Origin: Arsenophonus sp052171895
GTDB lineage: Bacteria; Pseudomonadota; Gammaproteobacteria; Enterobacterales; Enterobacteriaceae
Assembly (NCBI GenBank): GCA_052171895.1
Contig: JBQMRN010000009.1
Span: forward strand, 1-60,694
Length of the DNA stretch: 60,694 bases
Direction of reading: 5' to 3'
Below, piece after piece: positions 33,682-43,336 of the stretch. Position numbers and translations under genes: made by a program. The notes beneath the pieces are model-generated. The model was given only the letters and a program-made list of their open reading frames with translations. It was not told where the DNA came from and made no database searches. The first letter of the stretch is position 1, and each line of letters opens with the position of its first letter.

Positions 33682-34585
33682 AAATACCGTATCAGATACT
33701 TACGCTTGACGAGCTTATCAGTCAGACCTAGCAAGGAGAGGAGGATGTAGCAGCTTACGCCTTCTTGAGGTCTCAGATAGCGATTTCTCATGTCGGGCTA
33801 TCTTCGCTGCAGGATGAGCATTTAGGCTGGATAGCCCGGCAAATTATTCCGAGCGAGGACGACTAAAGCGAACTACTCAAACACTGCGCCTTTTGGGGCG
33901 TAATAGGCAACCAGGCCTCACGGGGGTGGAAGCTTCAAGTTTGTCTGTGTCCAAGAGTTGCCACTATATGAGATGCCGTCTCAGTGTGCCGATTTGGCAC
34001 GTTTGCTAGAGGGGGCTAGACAGCGCGGCTTTATCGTCTGAGAGAAGCCACCGAGGGGAAGGTGAGGAACCTTTAACGGATTGAGCTCAAGGCTGACTAA
34101 ACCTGACCTTCAGGTAACTCTGCAGTGGAGCAAATCAGGCGCTGACCGCGAACATCTTGAAGATCTGCTATCGCATCTGCTGTATCGGGTGTAATTCCTG
34201 CCGGGCGACGTGTCATACGCTTGAATTACCAGCAGTAGACGCGCGAGGTCTCATGGGGGTCTGTGAGAACCATCCATCCACAGCTCATGTCCTGCCAATC
34301 TAGAAGGAGCAGTGGAGGGGAGACACACATTCGTGAATGGACAATCACTCGGATATTTTTCTCTGTCAAGCCAATATTAAGTGGGTCAGCATCTATCTTT
34401 CGCACTACTAAGGACTCAGCCAGCGGTGAGTGTGTGGTGGACAATTATAGGGGCCTACAGTGGCGCTGTTTGCGCCGCAAGCAAAATAAGTCGATATCAC
34501 TTTGCATATTCTTGCCCACAATACCCCTGAAATCAGACTCGCAGCACATCCAGGTTGCACTGACAGCATTTTTAGACGGCACCTA
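33682..34585 (+). pseudogene. Mu gp47-like baseplate J pseudogene
   Basis: Baseplate wedge protein (gpJ family). The sequence reads YQILTLDELISQT, then VGLSSLQDEHLGWIARQIIP, then SELLKHCAFWGV and QASRGWKLQV, matching the family's GLDxLxDxHLxWIARQxxPxxAxxxxLxxHxxxWGV. Later SGADREHLEDLLSHLLYRV (34138-34192), IYLRTTKDSASG-like and the distal SIDITLHILPNTPEI-like, VALTAFLDGT. At least six frameshifts or stops. Confidence 0.85.
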
Positions 34586-35211
34586 AACCTGTCTAAACCC
34601 TATTGCAATCGGCTTTCTGGAGCGTACTTGTATTCTGCTCACGGCTAGCCTGTTGCTATCGAGCTAAGAGGATTTTATGGTTGTCTAACTGTAATATCAG
34701 CGAGAATGCCGGTATTGATGATTGCCAGTATTATGTTAGCACAAACTACGTATAAAACCGAGCCTTAACCGGCAATTTTAAATTGAACTTGCGCAGTCTT
34801 ATAGCTTTATGGTGAGCCTGAACACATTTCTGGACAATCAGTCTGACGATTGGGAACCTACGTGGACTCTCCCAAAATGCATGTGCTTTGACCCTATCAC
34901 AACGCCGCTTCACATTTATTACGTCTGGATACTGAAATGCCTGTTTAACAGCTAAGTCAGCACATCATAATTTTTGTTATGTTTATACGGATAAAAAGAA
35001 GAAAGACTAATATATTTTTTAGATAACAACAGTAGCACTATTACCCAGCATTCATGCCGCAGCTGAATGAGACCAAGAGAGTACTACTCCGTTATGGTTT
35101 CCGATGGATGGACTACTTCAATATCCAGGAAAGTTGAACAACTGGCTTTCCTGGAAGCCCCTGGCATCCACTAGATAAAAACAAGTTAAACTAGTTGACG
35201 AGAGTTATTAA
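34586..35211. other. Right flank of the prophage remnant, unassigned
   Basis: Broken frames without a family match. One piece reads VSLNTFLDNQSDDWEPTWTL near 34820; another near 35090 reads PLWFPMDGLLQYPGKLNNWL. Position suggests gp48 or tail-fibre remains, but I cannot support that from the residues. Composition becomes AT-rich near 34970, probably the prophage edge. Confidence 0.35.
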
Positions 35212-36632
35212 CAAATCTAATATATGACGATCAGGCTACGCTCTAATCCTTAGTGAATCTGTTCTCCATCCTTAAATTGGAGGTTGTTTATAGCAAATTG
35301 GAGGTTGTTTATAGCAGCACAGATATCAGCACATCTCAAAATCCAATTATAGCCGGTTCCAGCGTTTCTTATCAAACGGAAACAGTTTAAATAGCATTAA
35401 AACTGTTGTTTTTTCTTAAACTACAGTTATTCGCACGTTGGGCTCGTAGTTTTATTGTCGTAAAACCCGATTCAATTGGATTCCTCATTCTTATTGACGC
35501 AAGTGCTCTCTGACGGAAATTCGTAGAATGCCAAAAGTTATTCTCAATCTTTCTCCAGCTTCTTCATCACTGCAAGATATAGTTCGCTGAAAACCTTGCC
35601 AACAAAATATCAACGGCTTTATTAGCAGGGGCATTGCGCTTCTCTGGCTAGGCAGACCTCTCCCCGCAGCTCAGTCTTAATTTTGGTTACATTCCCTTTT
35701 GGAGTCAAAAAGGGGCTCATTAGCTGTTTTATGTGTACGCAACAGCATTGCTTCTCCATGTCTAGAAATATCTTTGCCATTGCATTTTAAAAACTAATAC
35801 CACCGTCTTCTCCAGTAGCAAGGCTGAGAGATACGGTTAAACCACGTGCTCGCAGAGCATTGAGAAGTTCGAACCAATTCGCTTCTGATTCTCTATAAGC
35901 ATCTTTGACAGAAACTAACTCCTTACGTCCATGCTCGGTGACGCCGAGAATTACCCAGGAGGAAAAGGTGATTATATTGCCTAACATAAGTGTATTTATG
36001 CCATCAGCCAAAAAATAAACGTAGCGCGTAGGCCTTAAATCACGCCGGCACCATTACCTATGCTATTCAAGTCATTGCTGTTTCAGTATGCTGATGGTAC
36101 TACACAGAGAGAGCATGTGCTTTTTCATGAGGCTCAGCTCCCCAAAGCTTCGTAAAAATCACTGCTGAAGATGCCTTGTCTCCAGGGGACCGAGCATGGT
36201 AGCAACTTCTTCACAGTTTTTGTACGCTTCAGATAAGGCAGTAGCAATAAGCTGTTGAAGCATATTCCGTTGCCGCTGCAATCCCCTAACCTTAGGCACT
36301 TTAATCTCAACATCGTCAAATACCAGTCTGTATACTTCGCTGTGAAAATAACCCTTACGGATGAGAGACGTGCGTAGAAAAGTGGTGTTCAGCATGTTAT
36401 CGTAGTACATGGCATCGAGCTCACCCACCACCGCTGTAGTGGCTATCAGCCTACCTTGGATCATTACGAATAATTTCATGTAAGGGATCACAGGTAATAT
36501 CTGGTTTCGCGGATACCTATATGGTAAATTTTTCATGCCATATCATCTCTCTGTTATTGAAATCATTCATCAAATCAATCAGCAGAATACGCCAGAATCT
36601 CCGACCCCACTACACCAAAATAAGCATAACTT
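35212..36632 (-). mobile_element. IS256-family copy, inactivated
   Basis: Right terminal sequence GAGTTATTAACAAATCTAAT at 35212; left terminal complement near 36632. The open piece 36159-36536 (MKNLPYRYPRNQILPVIPYM) and VEIKVPKVRG show the transposase N-terminal half; 35787-36011 gives GVTEHGRKELVSVKDAYRES. A short segment near 35280-35315 (AATTGGAGGTTGTTTATAGC) is tandemly duplicated. Not functional. Confidence 0.9.
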
Positions 36633-37006
36633 CCATTTCGAAAACAAAATATAAATATTGCTTTTAATTAGTTAAAAGTTCACATACATAATAGCAAAGG
36701 TGCTTCTGTGCAAGAACATTAGCATACTATTAGCGCAGCTAACAGCATGGCAGCACCCTGATAGAAAAATCAAGATAATGGCCGCAGAATAATAATTGAA
36801 TTATTTTTATCAATGCTTTTAGCGTGTATTGACAAGTAATAAATATACCTTCTTTAATTATCATAATCTTTTTTATGAGATCACAAGCGCTTTGAGTGCT
36901 GTAATAGGTTCTATTTAATTAATTTCTATTCTAGAAATTAATTAATAGCAACTTAAATTTTTTTTGGAGCATTCTTTAAATTTATTAAATATCAGCTATA
37001 TTATTT
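36633..37006. other. AT-rich spacer downstream of priC
   Basis: About 370 bases. It contains a palindrome AATTAATTTCT-ATTCT-AGAAATTAATT at about 36917-36943, a possible weak transcription end for priC, though without a T tract in the right place. In E. coli ybaM follows priC; no trace was recognised. Confidence 0.45.
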
Positions 37007-37555
37007 TTATTTGATATTATGATTTTCATAGCATTCAATCGCTCTTTCTATACCTGAAAGAGCCTGACGGCATCTCACTAATCTTCCAGTTAATGCCGAT
37101 ATTTGCTGTTGCAGCTTTTGGCAAGCTACGAATGACTGCTCTTTATCTAATTGTTGCTCTCGATCATTTAGCATACCTATTAGACGATATTCATAATCTT
37201 GATGTTGAACTAAACGATCATAGAGATCGACGGTTTTTTCTTTTTGACTATGTTGCCTTTCTTGTTCTCTTAAGATTTGTGTTGCAGATTCACGTGTTAT
37301 AGCAGCAACTTGGGCAATAATTTTTTCTGTCAAAAAAGTAATCTGTTCTGAACGTAAAGTTATAACAGCATGTTTTAATTGATTAAAATATTGTTTTATT
37401 TCGAATAAACATTCGCTTAATTGATAGCTTTTCCGATAAAATAATTTTTGATCAAAACGTAATCTTATAAAAGAAGAGTGTGCAATAGGTTTTATTTTTT
37501 CTGCCAATCCTTCAATTTGCTCTTCAAGAGCGTTTAGCAACTTTTGTGTTTTCAT
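37007..37555 (-). CDS. priC: Primosomal replication protein PriC (N'')
   Basis: PriC helps reload DnaB helicase at stalled forks with a leading-strand gap. The 182-residue product is close to the usual 175. It starts MKTQKLLNALEEQIEGLAEK, contains the family's RFDxxLF (RFDQKLFYRKS) near residue 53 and LKHAV near residue 82, and ends with RLVRCRQALSGIERAIE. It is mostly helical and charged, as expected. It lies divergent from the apt-dnaX block as in E. coli (priC, ybaN, apt, dnaX), with ybaN missing. The frame is intact. Confidence 0.92.
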   Translation of the reverse strand: MKTQKLLNALEEQIEGLAEKIKPIAHSSFIRLRFDQKLFYRKSYQLSECLFEIKQYFNQLKHAVITLRSEQITFLTEKIIAQVAAITRESATQILREQERQHSQKEKTVDLYDRLVQHQDYEYRLIGMLNDREQQLDKEQSFVACQKLQQQISALTGRLVRCRQALSGIERAIECYENHNIK

Positions 37556-37700
37556 ATACTAAGCTATAATAATAAAATATGTGATTACTGTTTTCACTTG
37601 TTACAGTAAAATGTGCATATTGTTAAGGTAGTTATTGCAATACAATAATAGTTTTCATAGATTGAAGCGTTTAATTATTTTATCTATAATAATAATTATT

Positions 37701-38268
37701 ATGTTTAATGAAAAAATACAATTTAAAAAAAAGAGTATTGAAACAATTCCTGATTATCCAATATAGGTGTATTATTTCGTGATATTACAAGGTTATTGGA
37801 TAATTCAACCGCTTATCACGCCACTATATGATCTACTCGTTGAATTTTATAAAAATAAAGGTATCCCTAAAATTGTTAGCTCTCTGAAGCGAGAAGATTT
37901 TTATTTAAGATGCTCTACCTCTCTAGTTGCTTTATAGATTTAGGCATGTAAGCTTTGTCCAGTACGTAAAGAAAAAATTTACCATGCCACACTTTACTAC
38001 AGAATTATGACCTAGAATATAGGGTATTGATGCATTAGAGATGCATCAATCAATATAGTATTTAGTATTTCAGCAAAAGATAATATATTAATTATTGATG
38101 ATTTAATCGCTATAGGTGGAAGAATTCAGGCGATAGTACCCGATCTGGGATCTTAGCTGTAAAGTTTTAATGAAGCGGCATTCTTTATCTGTTTATCTGA
38201 TAAAGGTGGTATCAATTCTTTAAAAGACAAGTGGTCAATTGTTTTAATTTAGTTGAATTTCCAGACCA
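37701..38268 (+). pseudogene. apt: apt pseudogene (adenine phosphoribosyltransferase)
   Basis: Apt salvages adenine to AMP using PRPP. Broken frames read KKSIETIPDYPI, then VYYFVILQG-like (family GILFRDIT), then PLYDLLVEFYKNKGI-like, VRKE with YDLEYRVLMH-like, and the PRPP-binding region ILIIDDLIAIGG (family VLVVDDLLATGGT), then AAFFICLSD. Numerous stops and indels. Position just upstream of dnaX agrees with E. coli. Function lost. Confidence 0.88.
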
Positions 38269-38346
38269 TTAATGCAAAAAATGTGCTGACTATATGAAAA
38301 TAGCGATAAGTTGGCGAAACTATATACTTAAGGTCTAATAGGAATT

Positions 38347-39432
38347 ATGAGCTACCAGGTACTTGCCCGTAAATGGCGCCCACAAACATTTATCGATGTT
38401 GTTGGGCAACAACACATTTTAACTGCGCTAGCAAATAGCTTGCAACAGCAGCGTCTGCATCATGCATATTTATTTTCTGGTACACGTGGGGTTGGGAAAA
38501 CGACCATTGCGCGGCTATTTGCGAAAGGACTTAACTGTGAGGTAGGGATAACCAAAAATCCTTGTAGTAACTGTGCTAACTGTCTTGAGATAGCTCATGG
38601 ACGATTTGTTGATTTGATGGAAATTGATGCCGCTTCGCGTACTAAAGTTGAGGATACCCGCGAGCTGCTAGATAATGTTCAGTATGCACCGGCGCGTGGT
38701 CGATATAAAGTGTACTTAATTGACGAAGTTCATATGCTATCTAATCATAGTTTCAATGCTTTACTCAAGACGCTAGAAGAACCCCCAGAACATGTAAAAT
38801 TTCTATTAGCAACTACAGATCCACAGAAATTACCAATAACGGTTTTATCCCGTTGTCTTCAATTTCATTTAAGGAAACTGGATATTGACCAAATAAGCAA
38901 TCAACTTGAACGCATTTTAGCAGCTGAGCAAATATCAAGTGATAAACATGCCCGCCAATTAATCGCTAGAGCTGCCGAAGGCAGTTTACGTGATGCATTA
39001 AGTTTAACCGATCAAGCTATTGCCATTGGCCAGGGCCAAGTATCAGTAGATTCAGTTAGCCAAATGCTAGGCATATTGAATAATGAACAGCCGCTAGCGA
39101 TCATTGAAGCGATTGTAGATGGCGATGCTCAAAAAATGATGGCTTTAGTAGAAGATATTGCTTTACGAGGCAGTGACTGGGAAAGTGTATTGATTGAACT
39201 ATTATCATTAGTTCATCGTATTGCGATGAACCAGCTTTTACCAATGGAGATGCAAGATTCTGCATCACCTATAGAAGTGCGTTTACGTTTACTTGCGCGC
39301 TTGATTACGCCAACGGATTTACAGTTCTATTATCAAACCTTATTAGTCGGACGGAAAGAGCTTTCCCATGCGCCAGAAAGACGCATGGGGGTTGAAATGA
39401 CGTTATTACGAGCACTTAGCATTTCATCCTAA
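38347..39432 (+). CDS. dnaX: DNA polymerase III clamp-loader subunit DnaX, gamma-like truncated product
   Basis: DnaX is the ATPase of the clamp loader that places the beta clamp on DNA. This 361-residue frame holds the AAA+ part complete: Walker A GTRGVGKTT near residue 45, a four-cysteine zinc site (NCEVGITKNPCSNCANC), Walker B YLIDEVHML near residue 125, the sensor motif TVLSRCLQF near residue 170, and the collar domain to PERRMGVEMTLLRAL. A 1-base insertion in CTTAGC (39415-39420) moves the ribosome to a stop at 39430. Without it the next residues would be AFHPK, the family sequence. The product is therefore shorter than E. coli gamma (431) and far shorter than tau (643). ATG has AGGAA upstream. 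Confidence 0.93.
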   Translation: MSYQVLARKWRPQTFIDVVGQQHILTALANSLQQQRLHHAYLFSGTRGVGKTTIARLFAKGLNCEVGITKNPCSNCANCLEIAHGRFVDLMEIDAASRTKVEDTRELLDNVQYAPARGRYKVYLIDEVHMLSNHSFNALLKTLEEPPEHVKFLLATTDPQKLPITVLSRCLQFHLRKLDIDQISNQLERILAAEQISSDKHARQLIARAAEGSLRDALSLTDQAIAIGQGQVSVDSVSQMLGILNNEQPLAIIEAIVDGDAQKMMALVEDIALRGSDWESVLIELLSLVHRIAMNQLLPMEMQDSASPIEVRLRLLARLITPTDLQFYYQTLLVGRKELSHAPERRMGVEMTLLRALSISS

Positions 39433-40354
39433 GTGTATTAATGATATTAAAATTTCCTTGGGGTCATCACCAAGTCTCACTGAAACAACTACTAAAGGCA
39501 ATGATATTGATAATCATGTCGATATTTCTACCAACTTAAAAGATAAAAAAAAAGTCATCGATAAAGCAAGAAGCTCATCAGAAAAAAATAATTAATATTA
39601 TGCCTACATTGCAATTCTTGCAAGCAAAAAAACATCGCTAAATAAAGCGAAAGTGAAAGAGAAAATGCTACTAAAAAAGACTGAAACAGCATCGCTAAAG
39701 GCAAAAATACCATTACTGATGTCGGCAGTAGAAAGGTTAACTACGCTTTCGGCAGCGAAGCAGCCCCCACCCCCAACCAAGTGTTCTGTTTTAAAGCAGC
39801 CAAAAACGATTAATAAAACTGAACAAAGTGAAAAGGATAAATTTTATCAATGGCGTCCGAAAAATCTTTCTAAGCAAAAAATAGAGCGAGTAACAACGCC
39901 AGCTGATATTAAACAAGCATTGAAATATGAAAGGACGCATGAACTTGCCGATAAAATTGCGGTTGAATCTCAAAAGTATGACCAGTGGTCAGCGGAAATT
40001 AGTCAGTTAAAAGTGCCAAAATTAATAGAACAATTAGCGTTAAATGCTTATAAAGAAGCGTTAAGTGAAACGGAAATTTGTTTACATTTACGATCAATGC
40101 AACGGCATTTGAATACTGAAAAGGCGCATAAAAAATTAATAAAAGCCTTGTGTGAGTTATATGGCAAGCCGATAAAATTGATCATCATTGAAGATGATAA
40201 TCTAACCATCAAGACGCCTTTAGAATGGCGGCAGGTAATTTATGAAGAGAAGCTAGCTCAGGCTCGTCAATCCATTATTATGGATAAAACGATTCAGACT
40301 TTACGCATGTTATTTGATGCACAGTTAGATGAAGAAAGTATTCGGCCTGTCTAG
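39433..40354 (+). pseudogene. dnaX: dnaX 3' part (tau domains IV-V), out of frame
   Basis: Continuation of dnaX in the +1 frame. From 39419 the frame runs through a low-complexity linker to a TAA at 39593, then stays open to 40354. The open 233-codon piece from GTG 39653 encodes the tau-specific C-terminus: FYQWRPKN, LKYERTHELADKIAVES, LIEQLALNAYKE, CLHLRSMQRHLN, KTPLEWRQVIYEEKLAQAR, and the family end LDEESIRPV. The A6G sequence at 39671 (CTAAAAAAGAC) corresponds to the place of the E. coli programmed frameshift. These domains bind DnaB and the polymerase. As written they cannot be joined to the ATPase part. Domains IV-V remain well conserved. Confidence 0.88.
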
Positions 40355-40432
40355 CCTGAATACATACTTTTATTTATAACTTTTCAATGTTAAAGTCTAT
40401 ATTTTTGTAAGAAATCAGAAAGAGAGAATTTT

Positions 40433-40765
40433 ATGTTTAGTAAAGGTGGTGGGCTGGGTAACCTGATGAAACAAGCTCAGCAAATGCAAGAAACGATGCA
40501 GAAAGTACAAGAAGAGATTGCTAACATGGAGGTTACCGGGGAATCGGGTGCAGGTCTTGTTAAAGTAAGCATTAATGGTGCCCATAATTGTCGTCGGATT
40601 AAAATCGATCCTAGTTTAATAACGGATGATAAAGATATGTTAGAAGATCTTATTGCGGCCGCATTTAATGATGCTGCGCGTCGTATAGAAGAAGCACAAA
40701 AAGAAAAAATGGCCAATGTATCCAATGGAATGCAATTACTTCCAGGCTTTAAGATGCCATTTTAA
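40433..40765 (+). CDS. ybaB: YbaB/EbfC nucleoid-associated protein
   Basis: Small dimeric DNA-binding protein of the YbaB/EbfC family, usually co-transcribed with dnaX and recR. The 110-residue product matches the family length (109). It starts MFSKGGGLGNLMKQAQQMQE and contains EIANMEVTGESGAGLVKV, RIKIDPSLI and FKMPF at the end. An AGAGAG ribosome site lies upstream. Sits 78 bases after the dnaX remains; the recR that should follow is dead. Confidence 0.95.
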   Translation: MFSKGGGLGNLMKQAQQMQETMQKVQEEIANMEVTGESGAGLVKVSINGAHNCRRIKIDPSLITDDKDMLEDLIAAAFNDAARRIEEAQKEKMANVSNGMQLLPGFKMPF

Positions 40766-40789
40766 TGCAAATAAAAGGACTACGGTGTG

Positions 40790-41269
40790 GTTTACATGAT
40801 GTATATTCACATTCGTCCATTGTCAGGGTTATCGAATTTTTAATGAAAAAGATCACTGTTCTATTTACACTAATTTAAGGCGTCAACAGACTGACAAAAT
40901 ATATCTAGTTGAAAGCCTGGCTGATATTTATGCAATCGAACAAACAAAACAGTGTGTTTACCGGATCTTATTTTGTTTTAATGGGTATTTGTTGTAGGCA
41001 TTAAATGGTATTGGACCTAAGGATATAAGGTCTTAAAAGCTTAGTCGATAAACTGGCAACTGAGACGATATAAATAGTAATACTAGCGATTAACCCAACA
41101 ATTGAAATGGAAGAAAAGCTAATTATATTACTTGCATACGTATTTAATATTGGTGGTTATGGACAGTCATATTGCTCACGGTATTCCTGTTAGCAGTGAA
41201 GTTAAAATGATTGGCGGAATAACGTTATCACATTCAATCATTGGGCGCCATAAAATTAATTATTTATAG
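40790..41269 (+). pseudogene. recR: recR pseudogene
   Basis: RecR works with RecF/RecO to load RecA on gapped DNA. Readable pieces: KIYLVESLADIYAIEQTKQC (family VVESPADIYAIEQTGQ), then LNGIGPKDI (LDGIGPDDIG), then an ILAINPTIEMEE-like stretch (LATNPTVEGE), then MDSHIAHGIPVSSEV-like, TLSHSIIGRHKI at the end. Stops and frameshifts separate them, and the N-terminal zinc-finger part is not readable. Gene order ybaB-recR-htpG is as in E. coli. Confidence 0.9.
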
Positions 41270-41377
41270 TATCCTAATACTATAAATAATTATAAGCAGA
41301 GGTTAAAAATTCTGCTTATTTTTATGAAAAATTTAATCATGTCGAGCTCTATCACAAGTATGCTTTCACAACGGTGA

Positions 41378-41406
41378 CTTGAAATTTTCAATTTATATCC
41401 CCATCT
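41378..41406 (+). promoter_or_regulatory. Sigma-32 heat-shock promoter of htpG
   Basis: CTTGAAA at 41378 and CCCCATCTA starting at 41399 are separated by 14 bases, matching the enterobacterial RpoH consensus (CTTGAA, 13-15, CCCCAT-T). It lies about 50 bases upstream of the htpG start. The match is direct; use in vivo is inference. Confidence 0.85.
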
Positions 41407-41457
41407 AAGTTTCATAATCATTCAACCTAAAAATTATTCTAATATTGAGGCTATTTA

Positions 41458-43332
41458 ATGAATATGAAAGGACAAGAAACTCTTGGATTTCAATCAGAAG
41501 TAAAAAAGTTATTGCAATTGATGATACACTCTCTTTATTCCAATAAAGAAATCTTTCTACGTGAGCTAATTTCAAACGCATCTGATGCAGCGGATAAATT
41601 ACATTTTAAAGCACTATCACAATCTGATCTTTATGAAAATGATGGTGATTTAAGAGTTAGAATTGCTATTGATAAAGATAAAAAAACCTTAAGCATTAGC
41701 GATAATGGCATTGGCATGACACGTGAAGAGGTTATTGATAATTTAGGTACTATTGCTAAATCTGGTACGAATTCTTTTTTAAAGTCTTTAGGGAATAAAA
41801 AGCCAAAAGATAGCCCATTAATCGGTCAGTTTGGTGTTGGATTCTATTCAGCTTTTATTGTTGCAAATAAAGTGACAGTCCGTACTCGAGCAGCAGGCAT
41901 GGCCGCAGATAAAGGGGTTTTTTGGGAATCTGAAGGTGAGGGTAAATACACCATTGCTGATATTGAGAAAGCAGAGCGTGGTACCGAAATTACATTACAT
42001 TTACGTGAAGACCAAACGGAATTTTTAGATAACTACCGTTTACGTTCACTGATCAATAAATATTCAGATCATATTGCTCTTACGGTGGAAATTGAAGCCA
42101 AAAACAAAGAAGATAATACTGTTATTTGGGAAAAAATTAATAAAGCTCAGGCGCTATGGACTCGTAACAAAAACGGTATTACGGCTGAAGAATATAAAGA
42201 GTTTTATAAGCATGTTTCCCATGATTATGCAGATCCTTTAATATGGAGTCATAATCGGGTAGAGGTTAAACAAGAGTATACAAGCCTACTTTATATACCG
42301 ACTAAAGCGCCCTTTGATTTATGGAACCGTGATAATAAACATGGTTTAAAGCTTTATGTTCATCGTGTTTTTATCATGGATGAAGCTGAGCAGCTTATGC
42401 CAAATTACTTACGTTTTGTTCGTGGTTTAGTTGATTCAAATGACTTACCATTAAATGTTTCGCGCGAAATTTTACAAGATAGTAATATTACCAGTAGTTT
42501 GCGCAGTGCATTAACCAAACGCGTATTGCAAATGTTAAAAAAATTAGCTAAAAGTGAACCTGAACAGTATCAACAATTCTGGCAGGAATTTGGATTAGTG
42601 CTGAAAGAGGGTCCTGGGGAAGATACAGCTAACAAAGAAGCGATTACTAAATTATTACGCTTTGCATCAACGCATAATGATGGTAATTTACAGAATGTTT
42701 CTTTAGAAGATTATTTAACTCGAATGATTGAAGGACAGCAAAAGATTTATTATATTACCGCAGATAGTTATGCCGCTGCGAATAATAGCCCGCATTTAGA
42801 ACTGTTCCGTAAAAAAAGAATTGAAGTTTTATTATTATCAGATCGAATTGATGAGTGGATGATGAACTATTTGCCAGAATTTGAAGGCAAATCCTTTCAA
42901 TCTGTTAGTAAGACAGATGAATTATTAGAAAAACTGGCTGATGAAGATAAGAAAGAACAAGAAGATATAGACAAAAAACTAGAGTCTTTCGTTGAGCGGA
43001 TAAAAAAATTATTAGGCAATCGGGTGAAGGAAGTGAAATTAACACACCGTTTAACAGATACGCCAGCAATCGTAACGACCGATGTGAATGATATGACTAC
43101 TCAGATGGCAAAACTTTTTGCTGCTGTGGGTCAATCAGCACCGGAAGTAAAATATAATTTTGAACTTAATCCTGAGCATCCATTAGTTAAAAAAGTGAGC
43201 GAGCTAACCGATGATGGGTTATTTTCTGAGTGGATAGAAGTATTATTAGATCAGGCATTGTTTGTTGAAAAAGGTAACCTGGAAGATCCTAATCAATTTA
43301 TTCGGCGTATTAATAAGTTATTTTTTAGCTAA
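41458..43332 (+). CDS. htpG: Chaperone HtpG (bacterial Hsp90)
   Basis: ATP-dependent cytosolic chaperone. The 624-residue product has the E. coli length. The GHKL ATPase motifs are present: LISNASDAADKL near residue 35, DNGIGM near 83, GQFGVGFYSAF near 122 and GTEITLHL near 175. Middle-domain VDSNDLPLNVSREILQ carries the catalytic-loop arginine; the C-terminal dimer domain ends NKLFFS. GAGG seven bases before ATG 41458 favours this start over the second ATG two codons on. Driven by a sigma-32-type promoter. The dead recR lies upstream and IS256 begins five bases after the stop. Confidence 0.97.
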   Translation: MNMKGQETLGFQSEVKKLLQLMIHSLYSNKEIFLRELISNASDAADKLHFKALSQSDLYENDGDLRVRIAIDKDKKTLSISDNGIGMTREEVIDNLGTIAKSGTNSFLKSLGNKKPKDSPLIGQFGVGFYSAFIVANKVTVRTRAAGMAADKGVFWESEGEGKYTIADIEKAERGTEITLHLREDQTEFLDNYRLRSLINKYSDHIALTVEIEAKNKEDNTVIWEKINKAQALWTRNKNGITAEEYKEFYKHVSHDYADPLIWSHNRVEVKQEYTSLLYIPTKAPFDLWNRDNKHGLKLYVHRVFIMDEAEQLMPNYLRFVRGLVDSNDLPLNVSREILQDSNITSSLRSALTKRVLQMLKKLAKSEPEQYQQFWQEFGLVLKEGPGEDTANKEAITKLLRFASTHNDGNLQNVSLEDYLTRMIEGQQKIYYITADSYAAANNSPHLELFRKKRIEVLLLSDRIDEWMMNYLPEFEGKSFQSVSKTDELLEKLADEDKKEQEDIDKKLESFVERIKKLLGNRVKEVKLTHRLTDTPAIVTTDVNDMTTQMAKLFAAVGQSAPEVKYNFELNPEHPLVKKVSELTDDGLFSEWIEVLLDQALFVEKGNLEDPNQFIRRINKLFFS

Positions 43333-43336
43333 AATT

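Larger units (their letters stand above)
23636..35211 (+). mobile_element. Decayed Mu/FluMu-like prophage, late-gene block
   Basis: Plus-strand pseudogenes appear in the canonical Mu-like late order: portal gp29, gp30-like, protease/scaffold I, major head T, gp36, gp37/38-like, tail sheath L, tail tube M, [IS insertion replacing tape-measure region], gp45, gp46, gp47. Composition is visibly GC-richer than the neighbouring housekeeping genes. Every gene carries several frameshifts and stops. Early genes, terminase and tail fibres were not recognised. The span outside the individually listed genes is inference from continuity. Confidence 0.82.
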
